Positions 12,401 through 27,400 of a DNA stretch of 64,000 bases are shown here, in pieces; positions within the stretch are counted from its first letter, which is position 1, and every line of letters begins with the position of its first letter. Below the pieces are notes generated by a model. That model was not told where the DNA came from. It ran no database searches and saw nothing but the letters and a program-made list of their open reading frames with translations. The position numbers were made by a program, and so were the translations under genes. This DNA comes from Stichopus chloronotus (taxonomy: Eukaryota; Echinodermata; Holothuroidea; Aspidochirotida; Stichopodidae): assembly GCA_021234535.1 (NCBI GenBank), contig CM037830.1, positions 39,345,937 through 39,409,936 of the forward strand. Reading direction: 5' to 3'.

Positions 12401-15400
12401 TGGGTTTATTGTGACCTTTGTGATTGACTTATAGTTGCACTTTACATATGGTTTTCAAGAAATAGTTTCTGACTTTAGCGATTGAAAGTCAAACTAGAAA
12501 CCCTGCCAAGGTCATTCTGTGAATCTTTTGACCAATCAGCATCCGCCACTGTGCACCTCGCATGTGGTCGAATCAGTACCATCTTTATACGTTGTACAAA
12601 CTGACAGATACAAATGCAGTGTAAACAGAAGTTACACACTCTTTCCAAAAAGAAAAAGCAGTGCAAACTTTTCATCGCATCGGTTTTGCACAAAAAGTTT
12701 GGTCATGCTGAATAAAGAGGGTGTTTACATTGAAAAAAATATATATATCTGTAGCAGTAGTGCTGTCAGATACCCTTTAATTCGCTAAAATGTTTAAATG
12801 GTTGGAATAAATGTTGCTATACCATTTTATCATTTCAAAACATATCACTGTGGCATACCGCTGACTGACTTTTACTTCCAGGTTTATCTTGTTTGTATTG
12901 ATCTGGAACCGCACACCTGGTTTTCTAAATGGCTATGTCGGAAAATAAGTGGTAAATAAATCCAAATATGTATCGCAAATACTCCATCCACATTTAATCT
13001 TGACCAAAAAGCGAAATCAATTACTGTTTGTATAAATAAATGTCTGTGTTTTTTACTCATGATCAATATTTTTCAACTTATGTAAGAAAGAAGACAACAT
13101 TAGCAAATGCTTCCAGAAGATTCCAGTATATCTCCTTTTATACTACATTCGATGTCAATTAAAAAACATAAGCTTAGGCCTCTGTGCGTAAACCGTCTGC
13201 AAAGTGACAGGGAGCATATCACAGCCCATAGCAATATGAACGTATATTTCCATGATCAAAACCATTCATGTAGCCAACATGCAGCTGCTTCAACCCTTTG
13301 ATCTAAAACATTTTTAAGATACAAGATTCAACAAACAAAAAAAAAAAAAATATTTAAAATCCCCTTGAAAATTTGAAGTCCGCAACTTACAAAAAGTAGT
13401 TTGTACCCTGTAGTACGGAAATATGAGTCACTGAGGTGGTTAGGCTATGTACTCAATATCCACTACATGAGAATATTATAACTTGAAATTTTTGAAGGGT
13501 TGCACATGATGTTATGAATTATTGTTCACAAGAAGTTTTGGGACATTTCAAATTTGTATGTTATACAGTTTACTTCACTTGACAAGTGCAATGTTCCATA
13601 GAAGGTTTCGGTCCTGAAGCAGTATCAATGATTTTGCTCTGGTCTAACTTTCGTGTTTCCCCCTGATACTCTGTATGGTTCTACTGACTTACTATAAGTT
13701 TTAGACCACGCCTACAATAAAGTTCAGCACACTTAGGTCTTTTGTATGTCTGGCACTGAGGAAAATCCGCCATGACTTATTGCATTCTCTATTGCAGAAC
13801 AAAGGGTACTCAAGCCTGTAAAGAGAGCTGTAATATTGCGACTTTTGTGTGTTCTTCAGTGTACAAATATGTTACTGTACCACTCGATGATATAGTGTGT
13901 AGGTATAACAGCCCACAATGTATTGTACCACATATATGTCCTGTTGCCACAAAACACTTGTATACGTGTACAACCACAATCAGCACTTGTGTTGCAAATA
14001 TGCCGTATGCCATAGTGCTTCATTTTTATTGGCCTGTTCAAACAAGGTTTGTTGTGAGACTGAATAAGTTTTGTCTGCAACACATTTTAGCTTTCCCCAT
14101 GTTTGTTTGATATTTCTGCTAAAGTTCAAAGACTTTGGATGGAGTTGACAGTTGGAACCTCAGTAGTTTTCTGTAATTATTTACTTGGTCCACTTAATGA
14201 ATAAAAGTAATGTTGGACATTAATGTTCTCTCAACCCAACATTTCAAGTGTCACATCTCAAGTATAATGTAAGCTTGCTTTGATCACCTGTAAAAATATG
14301 ATGGTAAACTACATTGAATAGAATATTTGGTTATGTACTAGTTATCATAGCCCAATTCTTTTCCTTTTTAATAGTGAGCATGAGACTGGTGTGTATCATC
14401 CAAACCACACAGTATTCTTGAATTGCGGAATAATGTGGTGAATGACCTGTTGTTAATTTTGGGTTAATTACGTGAAGTTGACCTCTGCCCATCTTTTGCA
14501 TGCCCCAATTGCCAGATATGTCAGATTTGTGATATTTGAATCATTTGTCGTTCTTCATCAGGAGGAGCAAAATGCCGGTAGCTCTGCCAATTACGACGTC
14601 GGGATTCTTCACAGCAAGAGAGCTCATGATGAAATCCTATGCTTGCTGAAAATGCACGGGTCGTCTGAGCTGAACAGCTCATCCTCAGGATCATCGTCAG
14701 CATCCTCTTCGGCTGCTCCTGCATCTGATAAGTTGCATAACGTTGTCCTGAAGTGGTGTCAACCCAGACTCAGTATTTCAGGCATGTGAAAAGTTTTCCT
14801 CACACTCTTTGGCAAAGCTCATAAGTATTAGCCATGCCCCTTTTCAGTGCTTTTAGCTATAGGATTACAAGTCATGGCATACAGTAAATTCACTTCTTTT
14901 CTGCAACATTGGTAAGGGGATTAGGGTTTCATGTTATCCTCTGAACTGAGATTCATGAATGATTGTGAGTCATCACTCTTAGGGAAATTGGTATCTTCTT
15001 GGACTGAGATAAATGTCTTTCCTTCTCATCAATGAGACAGATGAATTTTAATTTTGGCAAGAGTTGTTAAAGGTGATAAGTTTGTAAATTGCATTTTATA
15101 TGACATGATCTTGTTTCAAACATTTTTAATCCTTGTGGCAGCATTCATAGCTCAAGAGTGGACTTGACAAAGGATTTTGATGCCTTTTATGTTACATCCC
15201 TTACCAGGCAAAGAATACACGTTTAAATTATTTCAGCATTGTGGTCAAACAATTTGGCAATACTTGTCCCCTAATCTTCCAAAGAAATGTATCTGCATTG
15301 AATAGAACTGTTTTTGGCTTTGATGAAAATCTTCGTGTTTGTCTGTGTGTCGTATTTGTGTGTCTGTTATGTCTTGTGAGACAATATCTCAACAATGGAA

Positions 15401-18400
15401 ACTTGGACTGATCTGTACAGTAGAGAGATGCATGTACCATGTTGAATAAACAAGAAACCTATTATTGATTTTGGTGGAGGTCAAAGGTGAGGTCAGCAGA
15501 GATGGAAACTTGTACTGAGACGATATAAAGGGACAAGAACTCTGTTGTTTTGGTGAAGGTCAAAGGTTGTTTGAAGTCACTAGAATTCAAAATGTAAAGT
15601 CCTTGTCAATGCAAGTGTCTCAAGAATATTGAATGCACATAAATCATGAACATTCAAGAATGTTATTGTTTTGTGTGAAAATCAAAGATCATTTGAGGTC
15701 AGGTGAGGTAAAAATGTGACATCCTTGTTATTTCAATATCCCAAGAATTGAAGCTTGGCCCAATCTTGTATGTGCTTTTTTTTATAGACTACTTTTAATT
15801 CAATAACACAATTGTTTAAGATTTAGGTCAAGTGTCATTTGAGGTCATCATATGTCAAAGTGTGAACATTTTGTAAACAACATTTCAACAGTGGAAACTT
15901 AGACTGAGCTTGTATATGGTTTGTTGTCGGACCACTGGTCAAAAGAACCCCATTGGTTATGATGTTGGTCAAAAGTCATTAGAAGTCAGCAGAGGTCTAA
16001 CTTTGAAAACCTTGTAAAGATGTTATCTCAAGAAAACAAGCTTTTACTGATCTCCTATATGATATTTTGATTAACTGTGGTGAGTTTAAGAGCTTTCTTC
16101 TTTGATTTCAATCACGTGAGGTCAGCAGAGATCAAACTGTTAATACCTTGTAAACACTGTATGTATGCTGGACATATTTCATCTGAAGTGTGTTGTTGTA
16201 TCGCACTATTAAAGCACAAGAACTCTCTCTTGCAGGGACAGACCTCATATTTGGTATGTTAATGTCGATATATTGTTTATCATGTATCAGTACTGGGTTC
16301 AGCTACCCTGGGCTACATCATCAAAACCACAATGCAGTCTTGCATTTTTGTTTCATTGTATTTTCAAGATGTTGAGAATGGAAAGGATAGGGTGTTGGAC
16401 AATACTATACATCTGCATAATAGAGATTCGTAAATTAATCTTCCTCTTATCATGGACTTCCATACATTCATTTCTTGGCTTGCAGATTTACTCCACTCTA
16501 CGGCTGCCTTTAGAATTTCAGCCATAGATGTAAGTCCACATCTTTTCCATTTGTAGAAATTCAATGTGTAACAAATTGTTTTACAAAATAATGCTGGATA
16601 TCCAAGCATTTTAGAACATCTTGGACTCTGATAAAGTATATATTCTCTCTACTTACAACTATTAAGTCCTTGATGAATATAATAGAAAGCCCAATGGCTT
16701 CTAGAAGGGCTGTGGATTTTCAGTTAAATAACAAATTGTTTAACCGGTCATATTAATCTAATGGTTAACATTTAACTGTTTTTTAAGTAAACATTTCGAA
16801 AGAGCTCCACGATTTTCAGATGTGGAAGTAATTGCTGTTAAAATTGTGCCGTAACTGGGGGTAGTTAAGGCTTACCTTGCCAATATGTTCACGTTCTCGC
16901 GGAGTTAGTGACTAACAGATCTTACAAAGATACTAATTGTATTTTTAATTAAGTTTTTGACAAATCTACATACTGGAGATGGTTTCATCGATAGTTTCGA
17001 GGTTGTTTTCTTATAGATATTGCATCATAATATGCGTGTGCATACTGTTTTTTTTCCATGGCTCTCGTTTAAGCATAGGCTACTTATGTTAGTATTAAAG
17101 CAGCCTTTCGTATACTTGACGATACTACTTTTTATAGCTACACTATAGACAATTACCAGATGATTGTCACAAAGGCTCACTGTAACTTAGTTTCATGAAC
17201 GACATTAAAGCCTATCTTGAGCAGTGCTTGGAGTTGGGGGGGGGGGTTGATTGAGGGATTAAAATTACAGCTTATTTACACCATAAGCTCAATCCATTCA
17301 CAACTTTGGGGAAGGAAGATGTGGGTATTTGGGTTTGGCTAGTTTAAAATAAATGTGCTAATGATTGCATTAGGGCTATGACTGTCAATGGTGTTTTTAT
17401 TGTTTCTGGGATACTTAAATACGAAAACAAATTACAGCCCACTCACATCATAGGCTAGGCCTAATTCAGAACATTGGGACGAGGAGATGTGGGAACTTGG
17501 GCCTAGGCCTAAAGTTTGTTGATTATTAAGTTTCTGCAGTTATTGAAGTCACTGAAGTTATTAAGTGTTACACTTAAATAAATATGAAAATAAATTACAG
17601 ATTATTCACACCATAGGCCTAATTCAGAACATTGGGAGGGGGAGATGTGGAAGCTTTGGCTTTAGCTGGGTTGAAATGAATGTGCTAGGGATTGCGTGAA
17701 GGCCTCGGCCAGGCTATGACTGTCAATGGTGCTGTTATTGTTTCTTGGATGAAGGCCTAGGCCTGCATAAAGTGTGTTTATCATTCAAGTTTTAAAAGTT
17801 TTGTACTTGTAAAAATACAAAAATACACTGATGACATTAACACATTGATTCGGTAAAAATATTTTAAGGAAATATTTAAGGTATGAATGACTGTGCAGTT
17901 CCAAATTTATTTGAGAATTGACGAATGCCCCAAGATTGTCCCCCTTTGACTCCTGGCTTACAGGGAAGATGCAGTCGTCCCAACTTGTAGTCCTCTATCC
18001 TAATTTATGGACTTAGCTTTTGCATTAAGTGAAAATATTTTGTTACTGGACTGCTAAATTTATGCAATTTATTTGTTCACTTTGAATTTGCAATAGTTTC
18101 AAATATCCTGAAAGATACTTGTTAGGTGATGCAATTAGGTTGATGCTTCAGAAAAAAGTTCAGGTGACTACATATTCCCTTCATGTTAAGAAAGAAGAAT
18201 ATTTGCATATTACTATGGATGGAAAAAATGTGATTAATTATATTACTAAATATAATTGATAGATTCTGCAAAAACAGTACAACTACACTGAAAATTACGA
18301 GCTCTGAATCTGAGAAAGAAAAATATCTGCACATAAAGTAGATAATGAGTAGATACAGAAGATTTAACTATTTGATAAAATGATACAATGATTTAATAAT

Positions 18401-21400
18401 GAAAACATTTGCATATAAAGCATACCTAGGCTATGAACATCTAGAAGCATAAAAAATTCAGTATTTCATGAATATTCAACCTGGCTTGAGTATTAGAATA
18501 TTTGCATGAAAGAACCATTCTGAAAAATATGAGCAATGAACCAGAGTATGAGAAACTGCAGGTAAAGTTGTGAAGAAATTCGACCAACATGGTCATGCAG
18601 AAAGAAAATTGAAAAAAAAAATGGACTTAAAATGTATGCACTAAAAGTTTTGAACAGAAGAAACATTGTCATGCAGAGATTTTGCTGTAATCCCATAATA
18701 CAGAACCAGGTTTGCATGTTACAAATACGATAACAATCAGGAAATAAATCGTTGAAATTGTGCAGTAAATTTAACCATACAGTATGGAAAATATGAATTC
18801 AATAAATACTCAACATAAAACACTAAAAAAAGTCTGCAAGGTTTTTGTTTAAAAATACTAAAACGTTGACAATGGAAGGCAACAGGCAACTTCTTTTACT
18901 GTTAGCAATATTTCCGGCTCACTCGGGACAAATGTTGATGAAGTTCGAAGTTAACGCTTTACTAAGGAGGAAAGAATAGGGAAGTTGGAAGCATATTGTA
19001 TGAATTGTAGCAGAGGGTTCATGGTAGACTGATTTACCGCGCGACTCGGCTTTCGTCTCTACCATCGCTTGTTGAAGCAACTTCATCTGCATCGTCACAT
19101 GACCCCAAAAGGGAGTCCATGGCACTTCCTTCACCACTGCTGGATCACTGCTTCTACGCCTCTTCTTGGTGGCTGGTTGCTGCATGTCTATCAATGTCTT
19201 CTGCTTGTTGTAGATGGTAACCCACACATCAGGTGACACAAACTTCAAACTTTTGTACCGAGGGTCCAGGAAGGAGGCTAACTGAGACCACCACACATCT
19301 CTATGAGGCATGAACTTGTCGGAAAAAAAATGAGGATTGCTCATGTATAAAGAAAGTCACATCCCTGTTTGTCATGAACCAGTTGAAAAAAAAATTGAAA
19401 ATGTTTGCTAGTTTAAAATGTAAAGCAATTTAACATTAGAACGTATTAAAAAGAAAATCGGTCCTTGAGTCCTGGACAGTAGGATGTAACCTTCATGGAG
19501 CACCATACTGGGTGAAAACCTGAGGCCGGAAGGACGTAGTCACATTACTTAGGATAAACTCACTGTTTTTCCAGTTGAGATGTGGTTGCCTTCTTATACT
19601 CTCTCACTGCTACGCTGTCATCTTCTTAACTATCAGATGCCTATTCACCACTCTGTTGACAATTGTCAGGATGCTTGACAAGGATGTATTCATCTCGGAT
19701 GACAAAACAGTGGTTGCAATCTGTAAAAAATATTTACAACTTGAATATTACAAATGTGGAAAGACAATTCTAAAGGGAAGAGTTAAAAAAGAAAAATGAA
19801 ATGTAGAAGGAACGAGAAGTAGAAAAGATAATTTTAAGGGGAGAAAAAAGATAAAAAGATGGATGAAATGAAAAGGAAAAAGTAGAAACAAAAATGAAGA
19901 CAAAACAAATGACTAAAGAAAAGAGGAAGAGAAAAAAGAAAATAACAGCATACAGAAAGAGAAAATAGAAAAAGAAAAGAGAAAACAGGAGAAAATTTGT
20001 AAAAAAAATTAAAAGAAGAAAAGGAGAAACAGAAAGAAAGAAACGAGCCTGGAAGAGAAAATAATACAAAATGGAACAGAAAAAAAGAAGGGGATTGGAA
20101 AAGAAGGGGGGAACAAGGAAAACCAAAAAGAGAAACTTCTTAAAGAAAAATAAAGTACCTGTAGTGGTTTCAGGCAGGCCAAGAGCTCCTCTGCAAGCTC
20201 CCCGTCCTCATCTCGCTGTATGCTGATACTGATGGTCACTTAGCACAGCACGTACCGCCCAATGTTGCTCCCAAAGTCTTTCCAAAATCTCAAAAACTGA
20301 GTTCCATTGAGTACAAACACTTTGGATGAGCTTGTGCTTAGGCACTCCTAACTGGGTTTGTTTGAGTTTCAGTGCCTTGGTGGTCATAGCACTTTTATGG
20401 AAGTGTCCAATAAGTTTCTTTCCACAGGCAATTAATTGTCCTATTTGAAGGTGTGCTTTCCATCCATTATTGATGCGTAATTGAAGGGTATGTCTAGCCA
20501 TGCAGAGTCATCCTATCCAAGGGGATTCTCGTATACGTTTGACGTTACGGCTGTTGTCGTGCACGATTGCATCCAGGGCTTCTTGGAGCCCCCATTTCCT
20601 TTACGATCCTACACATTTGCCTTCTCAAAGTATCAACAGTGTACGGTACTACAGCCAATCTGGAGATGACACTGGTGATGTGTCAAGCACAAAGGACCTG
20701 TTCTTCCATTCTTCATCTATACCACGGGTCGTTACAGTCAAATACCCTCCGATTACCTTGACGTCCAACAGTCTGTTGTTAAGGATATGAAATTCATCTC
20801 TTCTAAAGCCATCTTCATACTTGCCTTTGTTGCCTCGTATTTGGCCATCAGGAGATATGGAATGGTCTTTGTTGATGGTACTACATAACTGGGCTCAATG
20901 GTGTCCATGAAGGTCGTAAATCCCTTTCCGTCGACAAAACTTATCCGTAGCGCATCCTTCACTATTATGTTGCAGATCATGTTGTTGAGCTTGTCCGTGT
21001 TATTGTTGCCCACGGTTTTGCTGACAAGGGCATCCAGGGTGGGTGCAGTTTTCCCTTCCGCTGTACCGGAGATTTGGTGTCGTAGTTTCATGTGGTTTGT
21101 CATTGAACCTATTAATTTCCCTGTGTATTTTAAAACAGTGTCGCAAATCTTGCACTTGACTGCCAATCTTCACGAAGGAGTTCCATACTTTGGACGGCAT
21201 GTTGACCTTGTTGACGTTGTGGATAGAGTTGACATGCAATGAAAAGTCTCAGAACTTGCACCTGTTTTTATCCATTTTTGTGCCATTCATCTCCCACGGA
21301 CACATCGTAAAAAATCCCTCAAAACATTCGCTGATTTCTGTGGGTGTTTCAGTTAACTCTTAATGAGTCATTCTGTGTCCTCAACTAAGGAAAAGTATTA

Positions 21401-24400
21401 CCTCAGTAAATAACTGATTGATAAAATGTAGTCTATAAATTTGAAAGGAAGTACAAGATTATGAAGTTCTTTGAAGGACGGTAACAATAGGTGAACAAGT
21501 AATCGCCTATTATTTTCTCACTAATCCCTTCAGTTGTACCGTGATGACACGAACGTCTAAACTTCACTCTTTTATGGTGGTACTGTTGATATTTTAAATA
21601 CCTTTCAAAAGCTTATGCACTGGTTAGGCATTGATGGGATTACAACAAAATGTTCTTTCATGTAAAATAATTTGATTTAAACATCATTACTCTGAATTTA
21701 GTATCTTTGCAACTGCAGGCCTCGCCTATTGAAATTTGCAGGAGCCCAGCCAACTGCTCTCCTGGGGAGTGTCAGGGGGGCCCCTCCTTGTTTGGGGTCA
21801 TCCCCTCGGTGCCCCATGGAGCTCTCCATTTACTATTATGTATATCTCAGTTCAAAAGAAGTCATATCCTGCATTCATGCTGACTGTTGCAATTTTTATT
21901 CTCGTCATACTCACAGTAATTAATGATGTTAGCCTAAAGCTAGCCCTAACCCCAAACCAGGCCATAGCAAATACTAAAGCAGTGTACCAAAAAAAAAAGA
22001 AAAAGCATTTAATAGTCAGTGTCATTTCAATTTGAACTGCAAGTGAACAACTCCTTTCCAAAGTTCGGAAGTTATTACAATTGCGTGTTCACAGGTTGTA
22101 AAACAACTGGTATGAAAAGTGAGTTTAGCTAGTCTGTGGATGTAAACTTACCAGATAACAAAGTGCTGCAATCTCAATTAGCAGTACATAAAATTTAGCT
22201 AATATGCGTATCGACAGAATTTTATTTCATCATTCCAGAAACAATTAAAGGAACAAAACAATTGTTGCTTGCTCTGATATTCGATTACAGCCTTGTATAC
22301 AGAATGGCATATACAGGGAATACTGTGTAGTGTACCACAGTCATTTTGGCAGTTTGAAGCAGGAGATTTCCTGTGCATTTTGGTGTTTTTACATTCTACT
22401 GGTCATCTTACACAGGCCCTCACACTATACGTGATTGACCATTTTGAAGCAATATCATTGAAAGTTCGCAGAGAGATGTAGCAGACTAGCAGTCATATTT
22501 CCCTTTGTTTTTGGTGGCCAGTCACAAGTCTAGGATGCTTGTACTGAGCGGGTTCAAACTTAACAACAGCTTACGTAGCACTTCTTGGCAACCCTCGAAG
22601 AAGCCACCTTTCTACAAATTAAAACCTTGAATTCAACCATTTAAGGCCACAAAAATTGATAAGTAATACAATAAAATGTCATTTAAATGTTTTTTCAAGT
22701 AACCGGATCTCCTCAAATTCACGATTAGTTAGCTGTTCCCTTTAATTAAAAAAATACGTAATATTGTGATGGACAGGTTATTTAGTATACCTAATACCAC
22801 TTTAGGATATGATTATTTTAGATTTTTGGAAGGCTTCATGCGATTTTTTCTATTTATTTTTGCGAGATACTGCTACATATTAGAACTTCAAAAAGGAATA
22901 TAATATAGCTTTATTCGTCTGAAATATGTAACATTTTGAGGTGTGATCTGCTGGTTAAATCAAACCAATCACAATTTTTAATGATCATGAAAATAGTTAC
23001 GATAAAGTACTTACTGATTTTACTGAAGAGTGTTTTGAAAGAGCAGGAGTTGCTTTGATAATCATTGGGCTTTGATGTATATTGGGGCTTTCCAACCATG
23101 TTTTTGCAGACTTGGTGACTAAAGCTTCAGGGCTACACCACTGAGGTAGGTCCCTTTACAAAAGCCCATGGTAACTCATAGGTGTAAGAAGTAAATTTAT
23201 GCTGTCACATTTTGTTGAGATTCTTAGTCCACAAATGACCATATATGCAGAAAATTGTTAGAGATAAACTGAAATTGATAGATTGCTGCTACTATCATAA
23301 CAAAAGTTCTACTATTTCAGTTTTTTTACACCAAAAAGTAAAAATGCTTAGTAAGACTATTTTATGGGATTATTTAGTTGTATCTGCAGTGGGTGATTGT
23401 AAAAGTTGTTTGTAACATTTGCCATGAAAAAGATTTACAAGGGGGACTTATTAGGAACAAAGAACTATTTACCAATTTGCAACACCCACCTTCAAGGCAC
23501 TCATTTTAAGAAATTTTACAGAGTATAATGATAAAGCAACAACCACCAGAAAACTAAACGAAGAACTATTAATAAGTGCAACAACACTGTTTGCCAAACA
23601 CTGATTGCCAAGTGTACTGTGGTCTACAGCTAACTTTGAAACAGTGCTTTGAAAAATGGCAGAAATTGACTGATGAAAATCCCCGAAAGATGGCATATGA
23701 CAAGCTCCTTGGTGTTTTGTTGTTTAAAAAAAAGAAAAAAGACATGAAAAATATTAATTTAGACTTTGCAACTTAGTATTCAGTTAACATTTGCTTTTAT
23801 TTTGTGTCAGAAAGAGCCCTGATATATATTCGTCCAACAAATATTTTTGGCCAGAACAGTCAAACTGCAAGTCATCGAATGAGAAAATTGTTCACATAAT
23901 TGAAAGGATAAAAACATAAATAGAGGTGGATGTTTCTAAAAGTTAAGCAAGTAAACTGAAGAGCGAGTTAAGAGAAAGGGAATATCCGAATAGCAATATT
24001 CATGACTGCAAAAAAAGCAACCCCCGTAAATGAATGTTCGAATCAACTGTGGAATGTTTATTTATAGCTTACTCTAGAGGTATTTCATGACAGATACAGA
24101 CTTCACCATTTTGGGATGGGTGTTGACAGTTTTGCAGTTAAAAAACTTTTCTTGGAAACATGCCAGAATTTTCCTAAGACAACGAACAGAACTCCTAGTG
24201 TACAGGTAGTTGACAGTGTATAGCGTGGTCTATGATTTTGTGCAACGTTACCACATGAATTTTTGGTTTTATTTGCCTCGAGACTGATGTTTAGCTTTTT
24301 AGTGACAAATTCCATGATCAAGATATTTATTCTAGGGCTATTGCACTTTATTTAGTGTAATATTGAACTCAAGTTTCACTTGTTTCTTACATTTTGTAAG

Positions 24401-27400
24401 TGACATTATATTCTTCACATTTAAACAGGTGTGTTGCAAGTACACAAATAGCCTAACGTTAAGCTTTCATGATTGATTTTTGAAATATTTTACAGATTTT
24501 TAGTAATAATTTTTGTGCTCAGCTGCAATAATTTTACCCCTTTGGTATGCCAGGAACCCCATATCTTCATGCAGATTTGTTAGCACACTTCGCATGCTTG
24601 TTATAGGCTACACAGATGTCAGCAGAAAATCAGTACATTTTCTATCATGTTGGTGGGAAATTTGGCATGGTTTTCCAACTTTGCTGTTAACATTTGCAGC
24701 TCTTGATGATACACATGGTATCTCAAGGAGAGTAATGTGATTGAACTTCAAAATTGGTATGTTACCTTTTCTTTTTCATAAGTATTTGCAATCATTCACA
24801 AAGTTCCTTTGATTTTCTGGTTTTTTGTTTTTCAGGTCAACAGCCGCCCTTCCTTGTGCCTCACAAACTTCCTCTTGAATGGAAGGCAAGTAATACTAGA
24901 GCAACCTAGACGAACAGGGGCAAAGGTCGTGACGCACATGCTGGCAAGCCATGGCGGTGAAATATTCATTCACTGTTTGGGCATGAATCGCTCACCCCTA
25001 GAAGACCCTCCATCCATTAGTGAGGGTCCTGGTGGCCGAGTCACAGACTACAGGATAAAAGACTTTGGTGCTTTCATGAAGAGGAATCGATTGGCACCGT
25101 GCCAAGAGGTAGATAGTGAGGATGACATTGCTCCAATAGAGAGTGGTAAGTGTGTGCTCCTCTGACATTTTAAGAAGCAGAGAATATGTTGAGATTATTT
25201 CTAAATTGAAGTTGTGGTTGAATTTTACTCAACAGCAGGAAACATTTTGCTCATCATATGAAGCAATAGATTACCCTGCTATGTAGGATTAAGTTTTGTT
25301 TTAATCATGGCTCGATACAGTTATTTAGATTTGAAAGAAATGAAACATTTTAGTTCTGTGGAAATATTTAATTTATGGGTGTAGTAACAATCAGTGCCCA
25401 CAGAAGAAATTTGCTCCTAGAATTGGTTTCCTCTTTAATGATTGTCTTGCTCAATCCTTCATCTTATGCTGACATGCAATAATAATGATTGCATTACTTG
25501 CTCTCTCATAGCAGCACAGATCAGACACACGAAAATAAAATAAACACAGATAAAGTATGCAATGAACTGTTAACATTTCATAGCTTCATTGTTTTCTAAC
25601 ATCGCTTCTAACATTGGTAGACCAACTGAAAGTCTTTTACATTTCTGGTGTGGATGAAATGTCACCTTTGCTATATTGCTGGTGTATGTATGTGTTTGTG
25701 TGCATTTGTACTATAATAACAAAAGAATTTCAGGTCCTCTGAGAGAATTTCTATAGATTTCTGAAGTCCTCAGCAAATAAAGTCCTCACTTCTTGTGTTA
25801 TGTTGACTTGTGAGTGTATATCTATGTTTGTGATGCCTTCCTTGTAAACTTAGTATCTCAAGAATGGAAGCTTGCACAGATCTCTTACTTATGTGGATGT
25901 ACCTTACTGAGTACAAGAAGTCCAATGTTTTTGGTGGAGGTGAAAGGGTATATTGGTCAACAGGGTTCAAGTAGGGAAAACCTTGTTAACAAGATACAGT
26001 ATCTCAAGGAAGGAAACTTGTATAGATCTATTGTTTTTGGTGGAGGTCAAAGATCATTTGAGGGTCAACAGGGATCAGATAGAGAAATTTTTTAAACATG
26101 GTACTGTATCTAAGGTGGGAAACTAGATGTATGTCACATTTGGTAAGTGGGTCTACCTTATTAGGGACAAGAAGTCTTGTTTTTTTTTTTGAGATCAAAT
26201 GTTGTTTATTGTCAGCAGTAGACAAGTAGTAAATACCTTGTTAACAAAAAGTTGTACGGAGCTCATATTTGATATGTGGGTGTATTTTATTGAATACAAT
26301 CAGCATATTGGTTTTGTTGCGCCAAAAGTCATATGCGCTGGGTGCTTGAGGTTATCCTTTCTGTGTTCGGGTTTCGAAACCTCTAACTACCTGAAAAACC
26401 TGTCTGGCTCCTAACATCAAGTGCAAGATTGTACCATTGACTTACTGTGTAAAATGATTAAAGAAGCAATGTTGCTTCAAGAAGTGCATGTCTATGTGTA
26501 ATGTTAGATTAAAATTTGAAAACATCCTTTGAGATGGGCTATGAATAGTGCTGGTAATTTACTTCATAAACACAAATAGGTACAATTTTCATGTAGAGAA
26601 CTATTTAAAAACATTTTTAGCTCTTATCAGCATGCTGGTGTGAGCTATTGAGGTCATGCAGCTTTACTCTATCTGTCTGTCTGTCTATCTATCTGTCCAT
26701 GCTTCTCCTACATGCTTTCATGGATTCCCCTGAAACTTGGCGCCATTTTTAGTTGGGTGGTGGATCATTTAAGGTGTTCAGGATTTTTTAGCACAATGTC
26801 CCATGTGGCCCCTTTGGCCCATTTTATGAAATTCTACAAAATGCTGCTCTTCATACAGATTTTATTGTACAATGTTGATGGTTTGTCACAATGATAGTCT
26901 GTTCATGGTCCCTTCAGGGTGTCCAGGGATTTTTAGTCCAAGATGCTATGTGGACCCAATGGCCAATTATATGAAATTCTGTTTTAAATGCTGCTTCTCA
27001 CACATGCTTTTATGGATTTATATTTAACTTGGACACAATATTCCTTGAGTGGCAGTTCATGTGGAGTGAACAAAAAAAACTTTCAGTCCAAGGTCCCATA
27101 TGGACCCTATGGTCCACTTTAGGAAATTTTGCATTTAAGTCTCCTTATCCTACCCATGCTCTTGTACAGTGTTGATGGTTTTTCATAAAGATACTCTGCT
27201 AGTGGTTAACTTAGGGTGTTCATGAATTTGTAGTCTATTGTTATCATGTGGACCCTATGGCCCATTTTATGAAATTCTGCAACTTGCTTCTCCTTCTACT
27301 TTTAAGGTGCCCCTTTGAACTGACATACCCATCTCAAATATCCCTATCGTGCATGAATGATAACTAAGTAATGGAACAGTGTACGTTGGTTTACTAACAA

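Larger units (their letters stand above)
3082..14561 (+). other. Large INTS13 intron (11.5 kb)
   Basis: It contains a short AT tandem repeat (3452-3515), a palindromic element (4736-4892), two repeat units with AGGTCA motifs (6560-6870), a T-poor island (about 8000-10020) and a polymorphic-looking TG tract near 6535-6556. Isolated open frames at 5451-5648 (+) and 6136-6435 (-) end at good-looking donors but have no recognised homology. Confidence 0.6.
16530..24835 (+). other. INTS13 intron (8.3 kb) containing a minus-strand hAT copy
   Basis: It holds an 11-base G run (17236-17246), two diverged direct repeats of 'cattgggaggggagatgtgg' type (17250-17720), and the hAT/ZBED pseudogene at 18919-21239. 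The remainder (21.3-24.8 kb) is AT-rich with no recognised gene. Confidence 0.6.

Noticed and set aside
16273..16527. 84-codon + frame overlapping the small INTS13 exon
   Set aside because: It uses a different frame and shows no homology; only the 44-nt segment in the other frame fits INTS13.
19770..20126. Phe/Leu/Ser-rich membrane-like protein, minus strand
   Set aside because: It lies entirely in the homopurine/homopyrimidine tract; base bias alone yields these codons.
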